Source: Tillandsia leiboldiana
Taxonomy: Eukaryota > Streptophyta > Magnoliopsida > Poales > Bromeliaceae
Length of the DNA: 64,000 bases
NCBI GenBank assembly: GCA_029204045.2
Contig: JAQNDB010000172.1
Span: 1-64,000, forward strand
Reading direction: 5' to 3'
Shown here one piece after another: positions 51,396-63,274 of the stretch. How positions within the stretch are numbered: position 1 is the first letter of the stretch; the number at the start of each line of letters is the position of its first letter. The notes beneath the pieces are model-generated. The model made no database searches. It saw only the letters and a list, made by a program, of their open reading frames with translations, and was not told the DNA's origin. The translations under genes and the position numbers were made by a program.

Positions 51396-54113
51396 TATCA
51401 CGCCCCGGGGATCTCGCTCAGCGGAAAGGAAAGAGTTGTTAGTTTGAGTCCCTTTTTTTTTTTTGAAATTCCGTCCTCCCCGGCACGTGCCCAGACCCGC
51501 CGCATATACAGATTTACTCGAAAATCGGGCAGAGTCTCCTCTGTATATGCACGGCGTCGCGGCTATTACAACATCTCAACACAAGCATTCAGTTAATCAC
51601 AACAGTTCGAGTATTCAATCAACAATGTAAACTAAATAGAATGCCCGCCGCCAGTCAAGTTGAAAGGACAAACTCACAGTTTTGAAAACAGGTCCACACG
51701 ACCCAAGGTTTTGAAAACGGTTTGGAAAGATGCCATAAATCCGTAGGGTTTGGAAACAGGTCCACACGACCCGAGGTTTTGAAAATAGTTTAGAAATCTC
51801 ATAAAACCACAGGGTTTGGAAAAACGGGTCCACACGACCCCATATTTTTGAAAGATAGTTTTCGAAGTTCCTTTTTCTTTTCTAGTTACTTTGCTTTGGA
51901 AAAACGGCCGAACGGGCGAATAAAAGAAACATAATATCAAATCCGGAACACCGGGAATCAACATCCACACAGACCCCAAAAGGGTATCGCGAACCACACC
52001 GTAGTCTACAGTACCAAATGAAATGCAAGGAAAAGTAAAGGAGATACTGACTAGGGCTCCTCACAGCCTGACCACTCCTGCCTCGACCTCACCGCCGTCT
52101 ACCGCTCACCCCTGGAAGAACCTGTCACGGAGTGGGTAGTCAGCGACATGCGAAAATAATAATAAGCAGGAAAGAATGCCAAACCCAATAGTAAAACTAT
52201 CCGGAGCAACCACTCGACTCACTGGAAGAGTGACACGCGAACACTTGTAACACGTGCAACATCTGTAATGCCTGTAGCACCTATACACCTTGATCTCGTC
52301 GGGCACCTACCCCGACAGATCGCACCGCTCACACCTTGGGGCAGCTGACCTCGTCGGACACCTATCCCGACAGGTCGCACTTTTTCCCCCCCTTTTGAAG
52401 CCTCAAACCCCACACCTACGGGGGCCCCCACCACCTCACCTTGTGGGTTAACACGGGTCGAAGACCGCTTTCCCGGAAAAGAGCACCCATTGCGGTGGCC
52501 AGACCGCGGGTGCGCGTGTCGCAACCACGAGCACAATAACCCGGATACAGGAAAATATCGCAATCATAAAGACCGTCAGCATTAGTATTAAAAATATGCA
52601 GTTAAACAACTATCCAAGAACACCGAGTCTATACTTAGTCTCAAAGGAACCCACCTCTTTCGTTGTCGCGCTGCTGGTCGACTTCAGGTTCTTTCGCGTC
52701 TCGGTGTGCCTGCCCGGACCAACACGAACCTGTCGCACCGGAGTTAGTAACTCCAACTTCCCGAAAGGTAAACAAAAGTAAAAGAAACGCGGAACACCCA
52801 ACCCTTCCGGTCGATCATGGGGCACGCCCCGCCGATTCGGCAAAGATGGCGGCGTCCCCGGTCGAGGCCAACAACGCGGACGGCCCCGGCTCCCGCGGAA
52901 CCCACCGGCCTCCCCCCCTCCTTGCTGCCCGCATGCAGGGTTGCCCGCAAGTGCGGGCGCGCGTGCGCTCGGCCCGTGCGGGCTGTGCGGGCTCGCTGCC
53001 CGCACCCGCGGGTGCGCACTTGCGCCCGGCCCCGCGCGGCTGGGCAGCGGCCCGCCCGCATGCGGGAGTTGCCCGCATGCGGGGGTGCGCGCCCCCAGCC
53101 CCGCGCGGCTGGGCGGCAGCCCGCCCGCATGCGGGAGTTGCCCGCATGCGGGGCTGCGCGCCCCCAGCCCCGCGCGGCTGGGCGGCAGCCCGCCCGCATG
53201 CGGGAGTTGCCCGCATGCGGGGCTGCGCGCCCCCAGCCCGGCGCGGCTGGGCGGCAGCCCGCCCGCATGCGGGAGTTGCCCGCATGCGGGGCTGCGCGCC
53301 CCCAGCCCCGCGCGGCTGGGCGGCAGCCCGCCCGCATGCGGGAGTTGCCCGCATGCGGGGGTGCGGCCCCCAGCTCCGCGCGGCTGGGCAGCATGCCGCC
53401 CGCATGCGGGTGTTGCCCGCATGCGGCTCCGTGCGCGCCGGACTCCGGCGATTCCATCGCCCCTCCTCCCCCCCCTCGTCCGCTCCAATCAAGAAAACGA
53501 AACAAGAAATTGCAAGGAATAAAACCCTAACGTGCTCACCTCGGTAGCCGAAGGGAAGGATGTTCCGATCCTGCGAGTTCGGCTTCAAGGAATGTGAGGT
53601 CATCTCTCTCTCCTTCCTTGGTCTCGCCGCCAGGATCCTCCGCACGATCGGTGAGGAAGAGGGTACGGTTGGGGGGAGAAGTTTGCTCCTCGTCCGCGCT
53701 CGGGTGTCGTACCCTAGAGTGAGGGGGGTTGAGATAGATATAAAGCCCGAGCGATCAGAAATGGAAAAGGGAACGGACCCGTTTCAAGTCAAAATAAACC
53801 AAATAACCAAAAGGTCGGGTTCGAACCGGGTTCCGGTCTGCCTGGTACCCCGCGTTGGTCGCCAGAACCAACAGCCACCTTCTGGAATTTATTCCGGGAG
53901 ATTCCGGAGTCGGAATCCAAAACCGATTTCGCCTGCGGTCTCCGTTTCGCGAGCTTTATTGACTAAAAATACTCGCGAGCCCCGACAATCTGTCCAGAAA
54001 CAAAGAATTATTAGTCCCCCCCCCCGGACCCCTGAAACGAAACGCGAATTATAGAAAACCCGAAAGTAGACCCAAGAACGGAACCACAGTATTTTAAACC
54101 AGCGGATATTACA
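51396..54113 (-). repeat. E 5' LTR (2718 bp)
   Basis: Intact and uninterrupted. On the - strand it starts TGTAATATCCGC and ends GGCGTGATA, the final CA having become TA. TATA TTTATATCTA at about 53736-53746, 69-bp array at 53034-53430, 68-bp triplicate at about 51670-51845, U5-side hairpin at 51502-51550. Confidence 0.93.
53736..53746 (-). promoter_or_regulatory. TATA box of the E 5' LTR
   Basis: Reads GCTTTATATCTA on the - strand, the only good TATA in the LTR, about 360 bp from its start. Confidence 0.65.
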
Positions 54114-54242
54114 CGCGCGTTGACGGTTGGCCGGGCCACGTGTCGGCTCACGGGGCGGCCACGTGGCGCGTCGGGGGTGGACTCTCCCGCTGTTGCCTGT
54201 GCGGCGGGCTACGTGGAGGCCCGCGGGAGATTCGGGCTGCTA

Positions 54243-54266
54243 CAGTGTTGGGCCGGCCCAACACTG
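54243..54266. promoter_or_regulatory. Perfect palindrome upstream of the X1 TATA box
   Basis: Arms CAGTGTTGGGCC and GGCCCAACACTG abut, 72 bp upstream of the TATA box. X2 has an analogous palindrome of different sequence at 61643-61667. Confidence 0.75.
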
Positions 54267-54337
54267 TGCGCGCCCGAATGTTCCCTTGCGCCCGAAACTG
54301 GGACACAGCCGTCATTTCTTCAATTGTTTTCTGAAGC

Positions 54338-54346
54338 CTATAAAAG
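54338..54346 (+). promoter_or_regulatory. TATA box of the X1 LTR
   Basis: CTATAAAAG in GC-rich surroundings. Confidence 0.7.
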
Positions 54347-56070
54347 CGATCCGAGCCGCCTTCTTCATGGCTTTTTCTGCATTTTCGAGCCTCAAATCAC
54401 CCCGAGCCCTTAAGCAAAGTTTCTCCCCTACTTGTTGCGCACCCTCTGGAGGAATTCAAGGATTTTTGGGGTCACGCTTACCAAGGTTTCCATTTTTACG
54501 GCACGGCGCAACGCTCGTCCATTTCTGTTCCCCTTCGTCGCGTTTCGGTGCGTGAGCTCCCCCGGCCTACTCCAACCACCTTTTCGTGCGATTTCCTCGC
54601 CGCTGGATCCGCGACGGACAGATCTACGATCTTGGTATTTTCATCTTTCCGCTATTTTGCGCTTTTCGAGGAGTTCTTCCATGTTTACTGTGACACTTTT
54701 TCTGTGAAGGAGTTGAGGACAGCGGAAGGTTGTTTCGGGGATATCTCCGCAACCGGGCGACGGATTGAGACGAGCCTTTGCACATTTTTCATCTACTCGA
54801 CGCAAGGATTATCACAGTATTTTTCTTGGATTTTTCTGAGTTTTATCCGAAGGTATATGTTTTCCCCCTTATCTGTGCATGGGATTACAGTTATGTTGCT
54901 GTGTGGTTTTGCGCACCCCGTGTTGTGGAATTTGTAACTCAGCCTACGGGACTCGGAATTTGACGTGCAGGTACTCGTTTCGAAGGTATCGACGCGAGGA
55001 ACGCGATAGTATTTTTGTTGGATTTTTCCGAGTCCGTTCTGCAGGTGGAAATTTCACATCTTTGAGGCTGTTTTCGGAGATAGTGAATACTTGGAATATT
55101 TTGGATTAAGTGTAATGTTGGACCTTATTGTTGTACCCAGGGGTGTTTGCAAGTGTTGCTGGACCTATTGGAACTGGAGAATATTGGACATAGTGGATTT
55201 CGGGTGTTTTCAGCTGTTTGAAGCCGAGGCTTTCGCGTCTTGTACCGAGGGTGCTGTTTTGGCGGATTTTGGACTGTGAGCATCTACACACTTCACCGAC
55301 TTCGGCTTTGCCTGCGGAAAGCGCTTCAGGTGGGTGCTTTGTTTCCAGAACCGGTGGACGGTTCTCTAATTCTGCATGTTAGGATGCATTCATGTTTAGG
55401 GTGCATGACTTATGTTTGTAAGGTAGGTAAGCTTGATAATGGTAATTGTATAAATGATTGCACGAATAATATTCATGTTGTATATTGAGGACTTGCATGA
55501 GTTGGGTATTTATGTTGGTGAATAGTGTAAGCTTACCTAGGTTAATGTTACCCTATGTGATCATGTAACATGCCATGTTAGCACATAGTCTTTCATATGG
55601 TTGGTTTATGCTTTGGGACAGAATTTTGTAGCTATGTGCGGATTTGTACTCTGATGAGTTATTATGATCGAGGATTATGGTCAGGTGTAGGCATGTGGAT
55701 TACTTTGTTGTATCTTTCTTGAGGACAAATGCTTGCTTGTATGGACATATAGTTAGGCCCCCTTTTATTGCTACACTACTTATTAGAACTTGACTTAGGA
55801 GAAACCATGCTTTTCCTTTCTCCTTCTTGTTAGTCAGGTGGTCAGTGTTGCTCGGGTTTGAGCAGGGGTCTGGATAGTATAGTCGGGACTTCGTGTCTGG
55901 GACAGGTTGGATTAGTTGTGGGGCTTTGCGGCAACCGCGGATATTGGGCGGTTGACCGGATGATTATCTATGCACCAGATTGGATATCAGTTTTCTCTAG
56001 TGGAAGGAGTTTCCCACTTATCGTTCAGTTGCATCCGATTGAGGTCGGGTCTTTCTTTAGTGGTTGAGTT

Positions 56071-57474
56071 TGTAGGTTTTTATATATTAAGGATCCACAC
56101 GGATCTAAATAGGTACTATCAAACAACTAGAGGGGGGTGAATAGGTGTAATACTTATAAAACCAAATCTCAGTGCAAAATAAAAACCAATGCGGAAAATA
56201 AAAACAGCACACCGAGATATACGTGGAAACTCCAATCCAGGAGAAAAAACCACGGGACCAACACGCAATAACAATCCACTAAGAATAGAAGAATAACAAG
56301 GTGATTACCCACTCCACGGACTCAACCCCTCCTTCAGCTTCTTCGGACCTTGCGCTGACCGGTTGGATGTCCACGCAATAACAATCCACTAAGAAAAGAA
56401 GAATAACAAGGTGATTACCGTCTCCACGGATTTAACCCCTCCTTCAATTTCTTCGGACCTCGCACTCCACCGATTGCACGTCCACTGCACACGTTCGAAT
56501 CCACGAACGCCACTCGAATCCACGAGCACACGTTTCGAATCCATGAAACGCCTTTAGCACACCGAATCCACGATGCCACGTCGAATCCACGACGCAAACT
56601 CAGTCGATAAGAATATTGACTTCGATGGTGATCCTTTGCTTAGATTCTCATTGAGGAACCGTAGAAGAAATCTCTAAGCAAAGATTAGATCAATTCGACA
56701 AAAGATATGTTCTTGAAAGAACCATCGAATTGACCTAAAATAGGCTATAAAGAAGATCGATAAAAACCTAACCTCTAGGGTTGCTCTCAAGAATTTTTTT
56801 TTCAATTGATCGGACGTAGCTCCCCTGTTTTTGAGAAACCCTAAATGTCTATTTATAGTTTAGAAACCTTTGGAAAGAGATAAGAATCAAAAACTTACCT
56901 TATCTGGAAATTTTCAGGACGGCGATTCGGATCGGATTTACTGCGATCCGGATCGTCGTAGCGAGTTAGACAATTCCAGAAAAACAAGGGTTCGGGATCC
57001 GGATTGAAAAGCCCGATCCGGATCGTTCATGTATTCCAGCAAATACCCATGTTCGGGATCCGGATCGAAATGGCCATGATCCGGATTGGATTTGCCAATG
57101 AACAATCACCCTTCGGGATCCGGATTGGACTGTCTGATCCGGATCCTGAACATGACCCATGTCCAGTTCTTGATTTTTATGCAATTAAAAATTCATCCAA
57201 GTGTTTCTATACTATAAGAAAGTATTCGGATCACCACAATTATTTAGTTAAACATACCTGATCCTCTTGAATACTTTCTTCTTGAGATTGATGTAACTGA
57301 TCCACAATTCTTCAACTTCAATCTTCAAGACTCAAGACACTGAGTGTTAACTTGAGCTCTTGTTGAATCTTCTCTAAGTCTTTGAATGCTGATTGACAAT
57401 TTGATCCCTTTAAGACTCCGACTCAACTCACTGACTTGACTCACGAAATATGCCAACACCAAAATGCCGTAACA
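56071..57474 (-). mobile_element. G: solo LTR of the B-type Sirevirus family (1404 bp)
   Basis: Perfect target duplication GAGTT at 56066-56070 and 57475-57479. Single LTR, no interior: on the - strand it begins TGTTACGGCATTTTG and ends with a diverged CCTACA. TATA at 56848-56858. Micro-hairpin array at 56491-56594 (CGTTCG/CGAACG, CTCG/CGAG, CGTCG/CGACG and two decayed units). GATCCGGATC pairs at about 56920-57150. A partial duplication of about 130 bp (56262-56340 and 56375-56455) adds length. Formed by recombination between the two LTRs of a full element. Confidence 0.93.
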
Positions 57475-58369
57475 GAGTTTTCCCACTTTGATCAGATTTA
57501 TGATCAAAGTCCTGCTATACAGAGATACTTGTTACTGAGATACTTTACTCGTGCGGGTCGCTCCCCTCGAGCGCCACTCCGAAGGTAGGCTTTTCGGACC
57601 CAGCCTTGTGTGCCGGTCTGATACTTATTTTGGGATGCGAGCCGTGCGGGCCGATCCCGCGGTTTCGAGCCTTGTGTGCAGATTCCGCTGAGCAGGCAAT
57701 GCCAGTTTTACTGGTGGCACTAGATTGGGTTTATTACAGATATTTGCCTTTCTTGTTTCACTCGTGTCAGGGGGACCGAGTGGAGTCTAGTAGCTGTGTT
57801 TAGACCAGTGCTAGTGTTGTTGGGATCCATTTGGGGACTGTGTTCTCGAGGTCTTTGTGAGTTGTTGACCGTTGGGCGAGAGGCTTGGTGATCTTGAGTT
57901 TATCCGTTCTGAGAGAGAGAGCGTGGATTTTGATTATAGCCTGCATGAGCCACTACTCGGTAGCAAGTTAGTCCGTTTGGACGCCCTACGTAATTCCTGC
58001 CCGTCAGCGGGAGGTGGTTGTAGGTGGGCGCAGGTTTGACTGGACCCGATGTGGCAGTCAGCTCGATTGGGTCGATTGAGCACCTCGTGTGCGAGTGTTG
58101 CATATCTTTATCAGAGTTTTCCCCTTTTGAGCATTAAGATAGAGGCATGGTAGCTGTTGAGAGTCTCCAGCTTTCCTATTTCAGTCTTTACTGCTTTGGT
58201 TATCTTATGCCTCTAGTGGACTTAGTGGGCAGATCGTCGGGCCTGGTGGCGGTACCCACTGAGGACTCCCTTTTTAGGTGTAGTTCTCACACCCGTTGGG
58301 GGTCTTCCCCCTCCCCTTCTTTTCTCTCCTTTGTTTTGCAGAGTCTTAGCGGGTGTTGCGGATTCTGCG
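57475..58369 (+). repeat. X1 3' LTR, third piece
   Basis: 57718-58369 aligns with the X1 5' LTR 8634 to about 9287. Interrupted by X2 at 58370; the remaining roughly 440 bases should lie beyond the window. Confidence 0.85.
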
Positions 58370-61300
58370 TGTCACGCCCCGGGGTCGAAACTGCGACCCG
58401 GCTCGCCAACAGATCCGCCACCTATGCCAAACCCGCATAGGCGAGGCGTCCTACCTACAAGAAAAGTACTACAGCTAAACAGATATCAGAGCTATAAATA
58501 AAAATCTGCTGTATAACTAAATCAATCACTGTACAACTGGAAATAATACAACAATGTCCGTCTCCCAAAAATGATAATCATACAATATCCTCATATACAA
58601 ACTCAGAACTCAACCGGGAGGTATCTCCAATAAATACATCAGTGTACAGGCTCTCAATACATGACAATCCTCACTACATCAGTCTCTCAAAGAAGGAAAA
58701 TAAAATAACTAATCTACTGAAGCTCTCCTCTGAAGGGGTACCGCTACACTCCAACGACAGGTAGGGAACTAGCTCGCGACTCCCTCGCCTCGGTCAGAAG
58801 GATCAGCAACAGGAACAACAGGAACCAGAGTAGAAGTCCCTGGGGGAAAAACACCACGACGGGTGTGAGAACTACATCCCACAGTAGTTCTCAGTGGGTG
58901 CCGCCAACAAGCCCGACGGTCTGCCCACTAAGTCTGCTAGAGGCATAAAGCAACAAATGCAGTGCTGTAAGGAAAGCTGGGAAAAGTAAACTCTACAGCT
59001 ACTATGCCTCTATCTAGATGCTCAAAGAGCGGAACAAAAAGAACATGATGCCACAACTAACTCTCATCTCTGATCACCCAATCTAAACTGACTGCCTCAT
59101 CGGGTCCAGTCAAACCTGCGCCAACCTACTGCCGTTACGTCCCGGAGGAGCGGACTTACGTAGGACGTCCATGACTGCCAACACCAGCACAGCCAGAGGG
59201 ACAAATGCAACGACAAGTCGCGAAAGAAAAGCTCAATCTCACGCCGGTATAACAACCCGGTCTCGCCTACTCCGGATTGGCACTCGAGGGGAGCGACCCG
59301 CTCGAGTAAAAAGTAACCCATCTCAAGTATCTCTGTAAAGTATCTCTGTCAAGCTCAAATGTGGCTCATGCAGGCTATGATCCACGATCAAACAGATCGG
59401 TAACTCCAAGCTCAAAGCACAACTCAGTCGGAAAAAGAACCTCGACTCAAACAGGAATAGCCCAAAACACTCTCACAGCTATGTCGGAGAACCCTCAACG
59501 ACTCAATCTGATAATGCACGACCATGGCTGAGTCGGGAAACCTCCACGACTCGATCTGCCATACCCCAAGATCCTCAAAGCTAAGTGGGAGAACCACCTC
59601 CACCACTAAAAGAAGAAAAACAACCTCTAGATCACACTCTACCAACTCATAGCACAAAGTCGCATCCACTTCGAGAAACTGTCTCAACAGGCCAAACAGA
59701 CCAAACGTCGCATCCACTGCGAACAACTGCCTCAACAGGCCAACATCGCATCCACTGACACAAGGAAGGGTCCGGGAACCCCGAAAGACTAGAACCTACA
59801 ACCCAAATCAAACAAGAACAGGCTCTAGGCATAGCCTTTCGTTGTTCTTGTCCCAAGAAGAAGGCAGACCTTAGAACCCAGACCACTCGAGTCATCTCGG
59901 GTGGTTAATTTATAGGAAAAGGTGACATTTCTTACTGAAGCCCTTTGATCTGTAAGAAATCCATATTTAATGATTTTTAGTTCTTTTTAGGAAAACAGTT
60001 GAAACCAAGTTTTATATCTAAGCCTCGAAGGGCTAATGCCTTCGTCCAATCAAACAAAAACAGACTCAGGCGACCCTACGATGCTTGGAAGAAAATATTT
60101 GGTTAACAAAAATCATATGTGTGTCCAAAAAGGTTCTGGGTTTAAGGTCCTGCTAACTCAGATATACCGCTGCCACTGACACAGCGGCGACAGATAAAAC
60201 AAGAAAAATAAAACATCTCGGGACCGCCGTCTACCCAAACGGCTCCCGCTACAGATGACACACCCAACTACATCCACCAGACTCCACTCTGCTCCCAAGC
60301 ACGAGTGTAACATGCATCCCACACTAAAAGATAACTCCTGACCACTCGGCCCACTACCCGGGCGAGGAAGAACACTATGTCCAGGAAAGTAGAAGTGTGG
60401 ATGTCTAAAGCAGAAATAACCCTAGCCCAAGTTAGGGTTTTCTACTAGTCTGGTTACACATGCAACATATGACGGGGTGCTAGGTCAAGTTCCAAGATAA
60501 CAATAATCAACAGCTTGTAGGGAAGGACAATAAACACATGATCATCTAACAGCATCAGGAACATCAATTCCTAAATTCTAGCATGCTATACAAAATACAT
60601 CTACAACATGCAAGTCCCTACACTGATAGAATTAATGTACAGTCCATAGGTCATGAAGACGAGGCCACCCACCTGAAAATGCTAACTGTCCGGAGTTCCA
60701 CAGCTGAAAACACCAGAAGCAAAAACCTCCACTAATCCTCAACACCAACGGGTTCACAAACATCCGCAAATACTCCTGGGTACGACAAAAGGTCCAAGGT
60801 TACACTTTATTCCACAAAATAACCAAGTACAAAAATCTGCAGAAGACAGTCCTGAAGATCTGAAATTTCCACCTGCAGAAAGTGCCCTGAAAATTCCGAT
60901 AAAAATATCACAGCGATTGTCTCGTCGAGACCTTCGAAACGGGTACCTGCACGTCCAAATCCGAGCCCCGTAGGCCAAGTTACAAATTCCACGGTACAGG
61001 TCCGCAAACACTCACAACCACACAACTGTAAACTCAAACACAGATAAAAGGGGAATAGTATACCTTCGGGCAAGCCTCAGAAAAATCCCGGAAAAATACA
61101 ATGATAATCCTTGCGATGAGTAGATCCAAAAAGTGTAGAGGCTCGTCTCGATCTGACAATCGGGTGCGGAGATAAAATTCCGGCAAGGGGCCGCTGTCCA
61201 AAAACTCCACCAGAAAACAGCGGCTTAGAAATGCCTCGAAAACCGTGTCATAAACTCTGAATCCAGCAAGATGATCAACACAAAAGTCGAAGACGTACCT

Positions 61301-62467
61301 CTCGTGATTCCAACGCCGCAGAAATCGTCCAAAAATACTGAAGGAGTAGCTCTGTAGACCTCCCAGACTGAAGTGCGACGGAAACGGGCCTCCAACAGAA
61401 AATCGTCGCACTGCGCTCCGATGCCGAAGCCGTCGACGCCGCAGCTTCCAAAAAATCCGGGCCTCTGCCAAAAGATGCACAACACGAAGATCTACAACTT
61501 TCCTAAAGGGGCCATGGGCAGGGGAGCTCGGGAAAGGGTGCAAAACTCCCTCACAACACAGCTATTTGTAGGCCCAGCCCGAAAATCCGCACTTTAGACT
61601 TTTGGCCCAAAGATTCGGGCGCCCGGTACTTCCGGGCTGCTACAGTAACGGGCCCGGCCCGCTACTGTTCACGCCCGGAAAAACCCCAGGCCGCCACGTG
61701 CACACCCAAACAGCAAACAGCTGTTTGGGCCAACAGCCATGCGCCACGTGGCCGAATCCCGCGACGACACGTGGCGCCCACGCCGGGAGCCTCGGGTCAA
61801 CGCGCCCACGCCGCGCCCCACGTGCGCCCACGCGTGCCTGTCGGGCACGCGGCCAAAGGTACCAGCTCCCCACCCGTGGACCGCGCGCACAACGCCTAAC
61901 CAACCACCAAGCGACACGTGGCCAGTCCTCGGTCCACCGTACACCCCGCCAAACCCGTGGACCGCGCCTACTGCGCCCGCCAACCGGGAGGCGCCACGTG
62001 GCGAGCGCCCGGGTGCACGCCTCCGCGGTGGACCGCGCGCCTCTGCCGCCGGCAACCGCCGCGCTCCGCCGCCCGCCGCCGCCGCCGGCGCCTCTCCGGC
62101 CGCCGGAACAGTACCAAAACCTCGAAATGCGTGTTTTCGCATCCGGACTCCGAAAAATACAAGTAAATAGTCCATCTTGACCGTTTTCGCGCGCTGAATA
62201 CAAATCCGAAGTCCGATCGGCCAAATTCCACTCCTAAAATTTCCCAAAAATTCTCAGAAAAGTAAACTTGATCCATTTTTCATGTCGGGTCAAATCCTTG
62301 GTTCCAATAAGCGCGCAAAAACCTCAATCACCCACAATGGGCCTCCAGCAAGCAATCATGCTCCAATTACTCTAGAAATCCAATAACTTGGGCCCGACAC
62401 GTGCACAAACACCTCCCGAAGACACTAATCCAACAATAACCCTTAAGCGGAGATTCGGGTCCTCACA
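58370..62467 (-). repeat. X2 3' LTR (4098 bp)
   Basis: Longest LTR in the window. On the - strand: GC-rich U3 with seven CACGTG words, a near-perfect palindrome (61643-61667), a weak TATA-like CTACAAATAG (61562-61571), then about 3.2 kb without a convincing ORF, matching X1 54300-58369 and 9287-9732. Confidence 0.83.
61643..62403 (-). promoter_or_regulatory. X2 U3 with CACGTG cluster and palindrome
   Basis: CACGTG at 61695, 61745, 61768, 61819, 61915, 61995 and 62398 (first base), all upstream of the TATA-like site. Palindrome arms CAGTAACGGGCC and GGCCCGCTACTG around one base, one mismatch. Long GC-driven ORFs here are not genes. Confidence 0.6.
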
Positions 62468-63274
62468 TCCTCCCCCACTAAAAGAAAGTTTCATCCTCGA
62501 AACTAGCTCAACCCAAAAGGTTCCACAAAACAAGGGTAGGTACTCAACGTCCCCGTCTCCAGCTCCAAGTCACCGCTCACCCCCCCCCCCCCCCCCCCCC
62601 CGTGATTACACCGCAAAGACAACAATAACCAAAACGGCAAGGCCCGATTGCGCAATTTCCCCCACCTCACGGGCCGGAATTCGCAACGGGCGTCCTTCGT
62701 ACCACAAACACTCACAGATCGCAAAAAGGGGCGAGTCAATCACGGGCGAGAGATCCAAAAGGAAAAACACTCCTGAGCTGAGACGTGAAACACCACCGGG
62801 GGCTCCGCCAAAAGCTGGGGGAAACAAAATAACCACCAGTGCAATACGCACCAAATCACATCCTGTCTCAACACAACCAAGGCAACCGAAGCATACCCCC
62901 ACGATCAACCCATAAGGAAAGAGCTCAAACAAGGAGGGGTCCTCACTCGGTCACTCCCGAATCCTGACCATCTGAGTGAACTACTCAGCCGCGGTCTATC
63001 ATCCCAAGGAACCCTTAGAGACACAACCAGAAGCCATGTTTACCTCAACACTCCACACCGCGCCAGCTGTGGAACCATTAAACTCAACCCCGAAAAGCTA
63101 TCCGGCTCCAGGTATCCGCCACCACAGTGGCCCTGTCGGGGTGATACAGAATGCTCAACAATAATCTACTGTAACTCCAAAGCCACTATGGGAGGCATCA
63201 CTGTAACACGCAAATCCATCTCCCATCACTGGCGATGCTAAAATCTACGCTGGTATCAGCCTAATCATCCATTC
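62468..63274 (-). pseudogene. X2 pol relic, integrase C-terminal region
   Basis: On the - strand a frame over 62932-62606 reads GGVSRLSSG and ECLWYEGRPLRIPAREV, matching the end of X1 pol (ISRLSSG; EGRPLRILAREW). Decayed. The polypurine site GTGGGGGAGGA follows at 62468-62480. A 22-C run sits at 62580-62601. Confidence 0.65.
62580..62601 (+). repeat. Poly-C tract (22 C)
   Basis: X1 has only CACGGGGAG (four G) at the equivalent place near 32223. Confidence 0.85.

Larger units (their letters stand above)
33037..54113 (-). mobile_element. E: Ty3/gypsy Tekay-like chromovirus, nearly intact
   Basis: Same family as element A. 5' LTR 51396-54113. 3' LTR is 33037-33831 plus 44279-46291, split by element D. 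Interior 46292-51395. Flanks are CACGC (33032-33036) and CGCGC (54114-54118), four of five matching, acceptable as a mutated 5-bp target duplication in X1. LTR divergence is about 1.8% over a 790-bp hand comparison. Gag-pol has one frameshift and one nonsense codon; otherwise all domains are present. Confidence 0.93.
54114..56070 (+). repeat. X1 3' LTR, second piece
   Basis: Continues 32345-33036. Contains CACGTG words (54137-54142, 54160-54165), a perfect 24-bp palindrome (54243-54266), a TATA box (54338-54346) and about 1.7 kb of leader/U5 with no convincing ORF. Ends at the solo LTR insertion (duplication GAGTT 56066-56070). Confidence 0.82.
58370..63274 (-). mobile_element. X2: second X-family gypsy element (3' LTR and end of the interior)
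   Basis: On the - strand the 3' LTR runs from 62467 (TGTGAGGACCCG) to 58370 (GGGGCGTGACA), 4098 bp. It is inserted in X1 after CTGCG (58365-58369), the likely target copy. The interior 62468-63274 is interrupted by H at 63275. LTR length agrees with the reconstructed X1 LTR. Confidence 0.85.

Noticed and set aside
61602..62180. 192-codon Pro/Arg-rich ORF in the X2 LTR
   Set aside because: Compositional; overlaps the U3 control region and is broken in X1.
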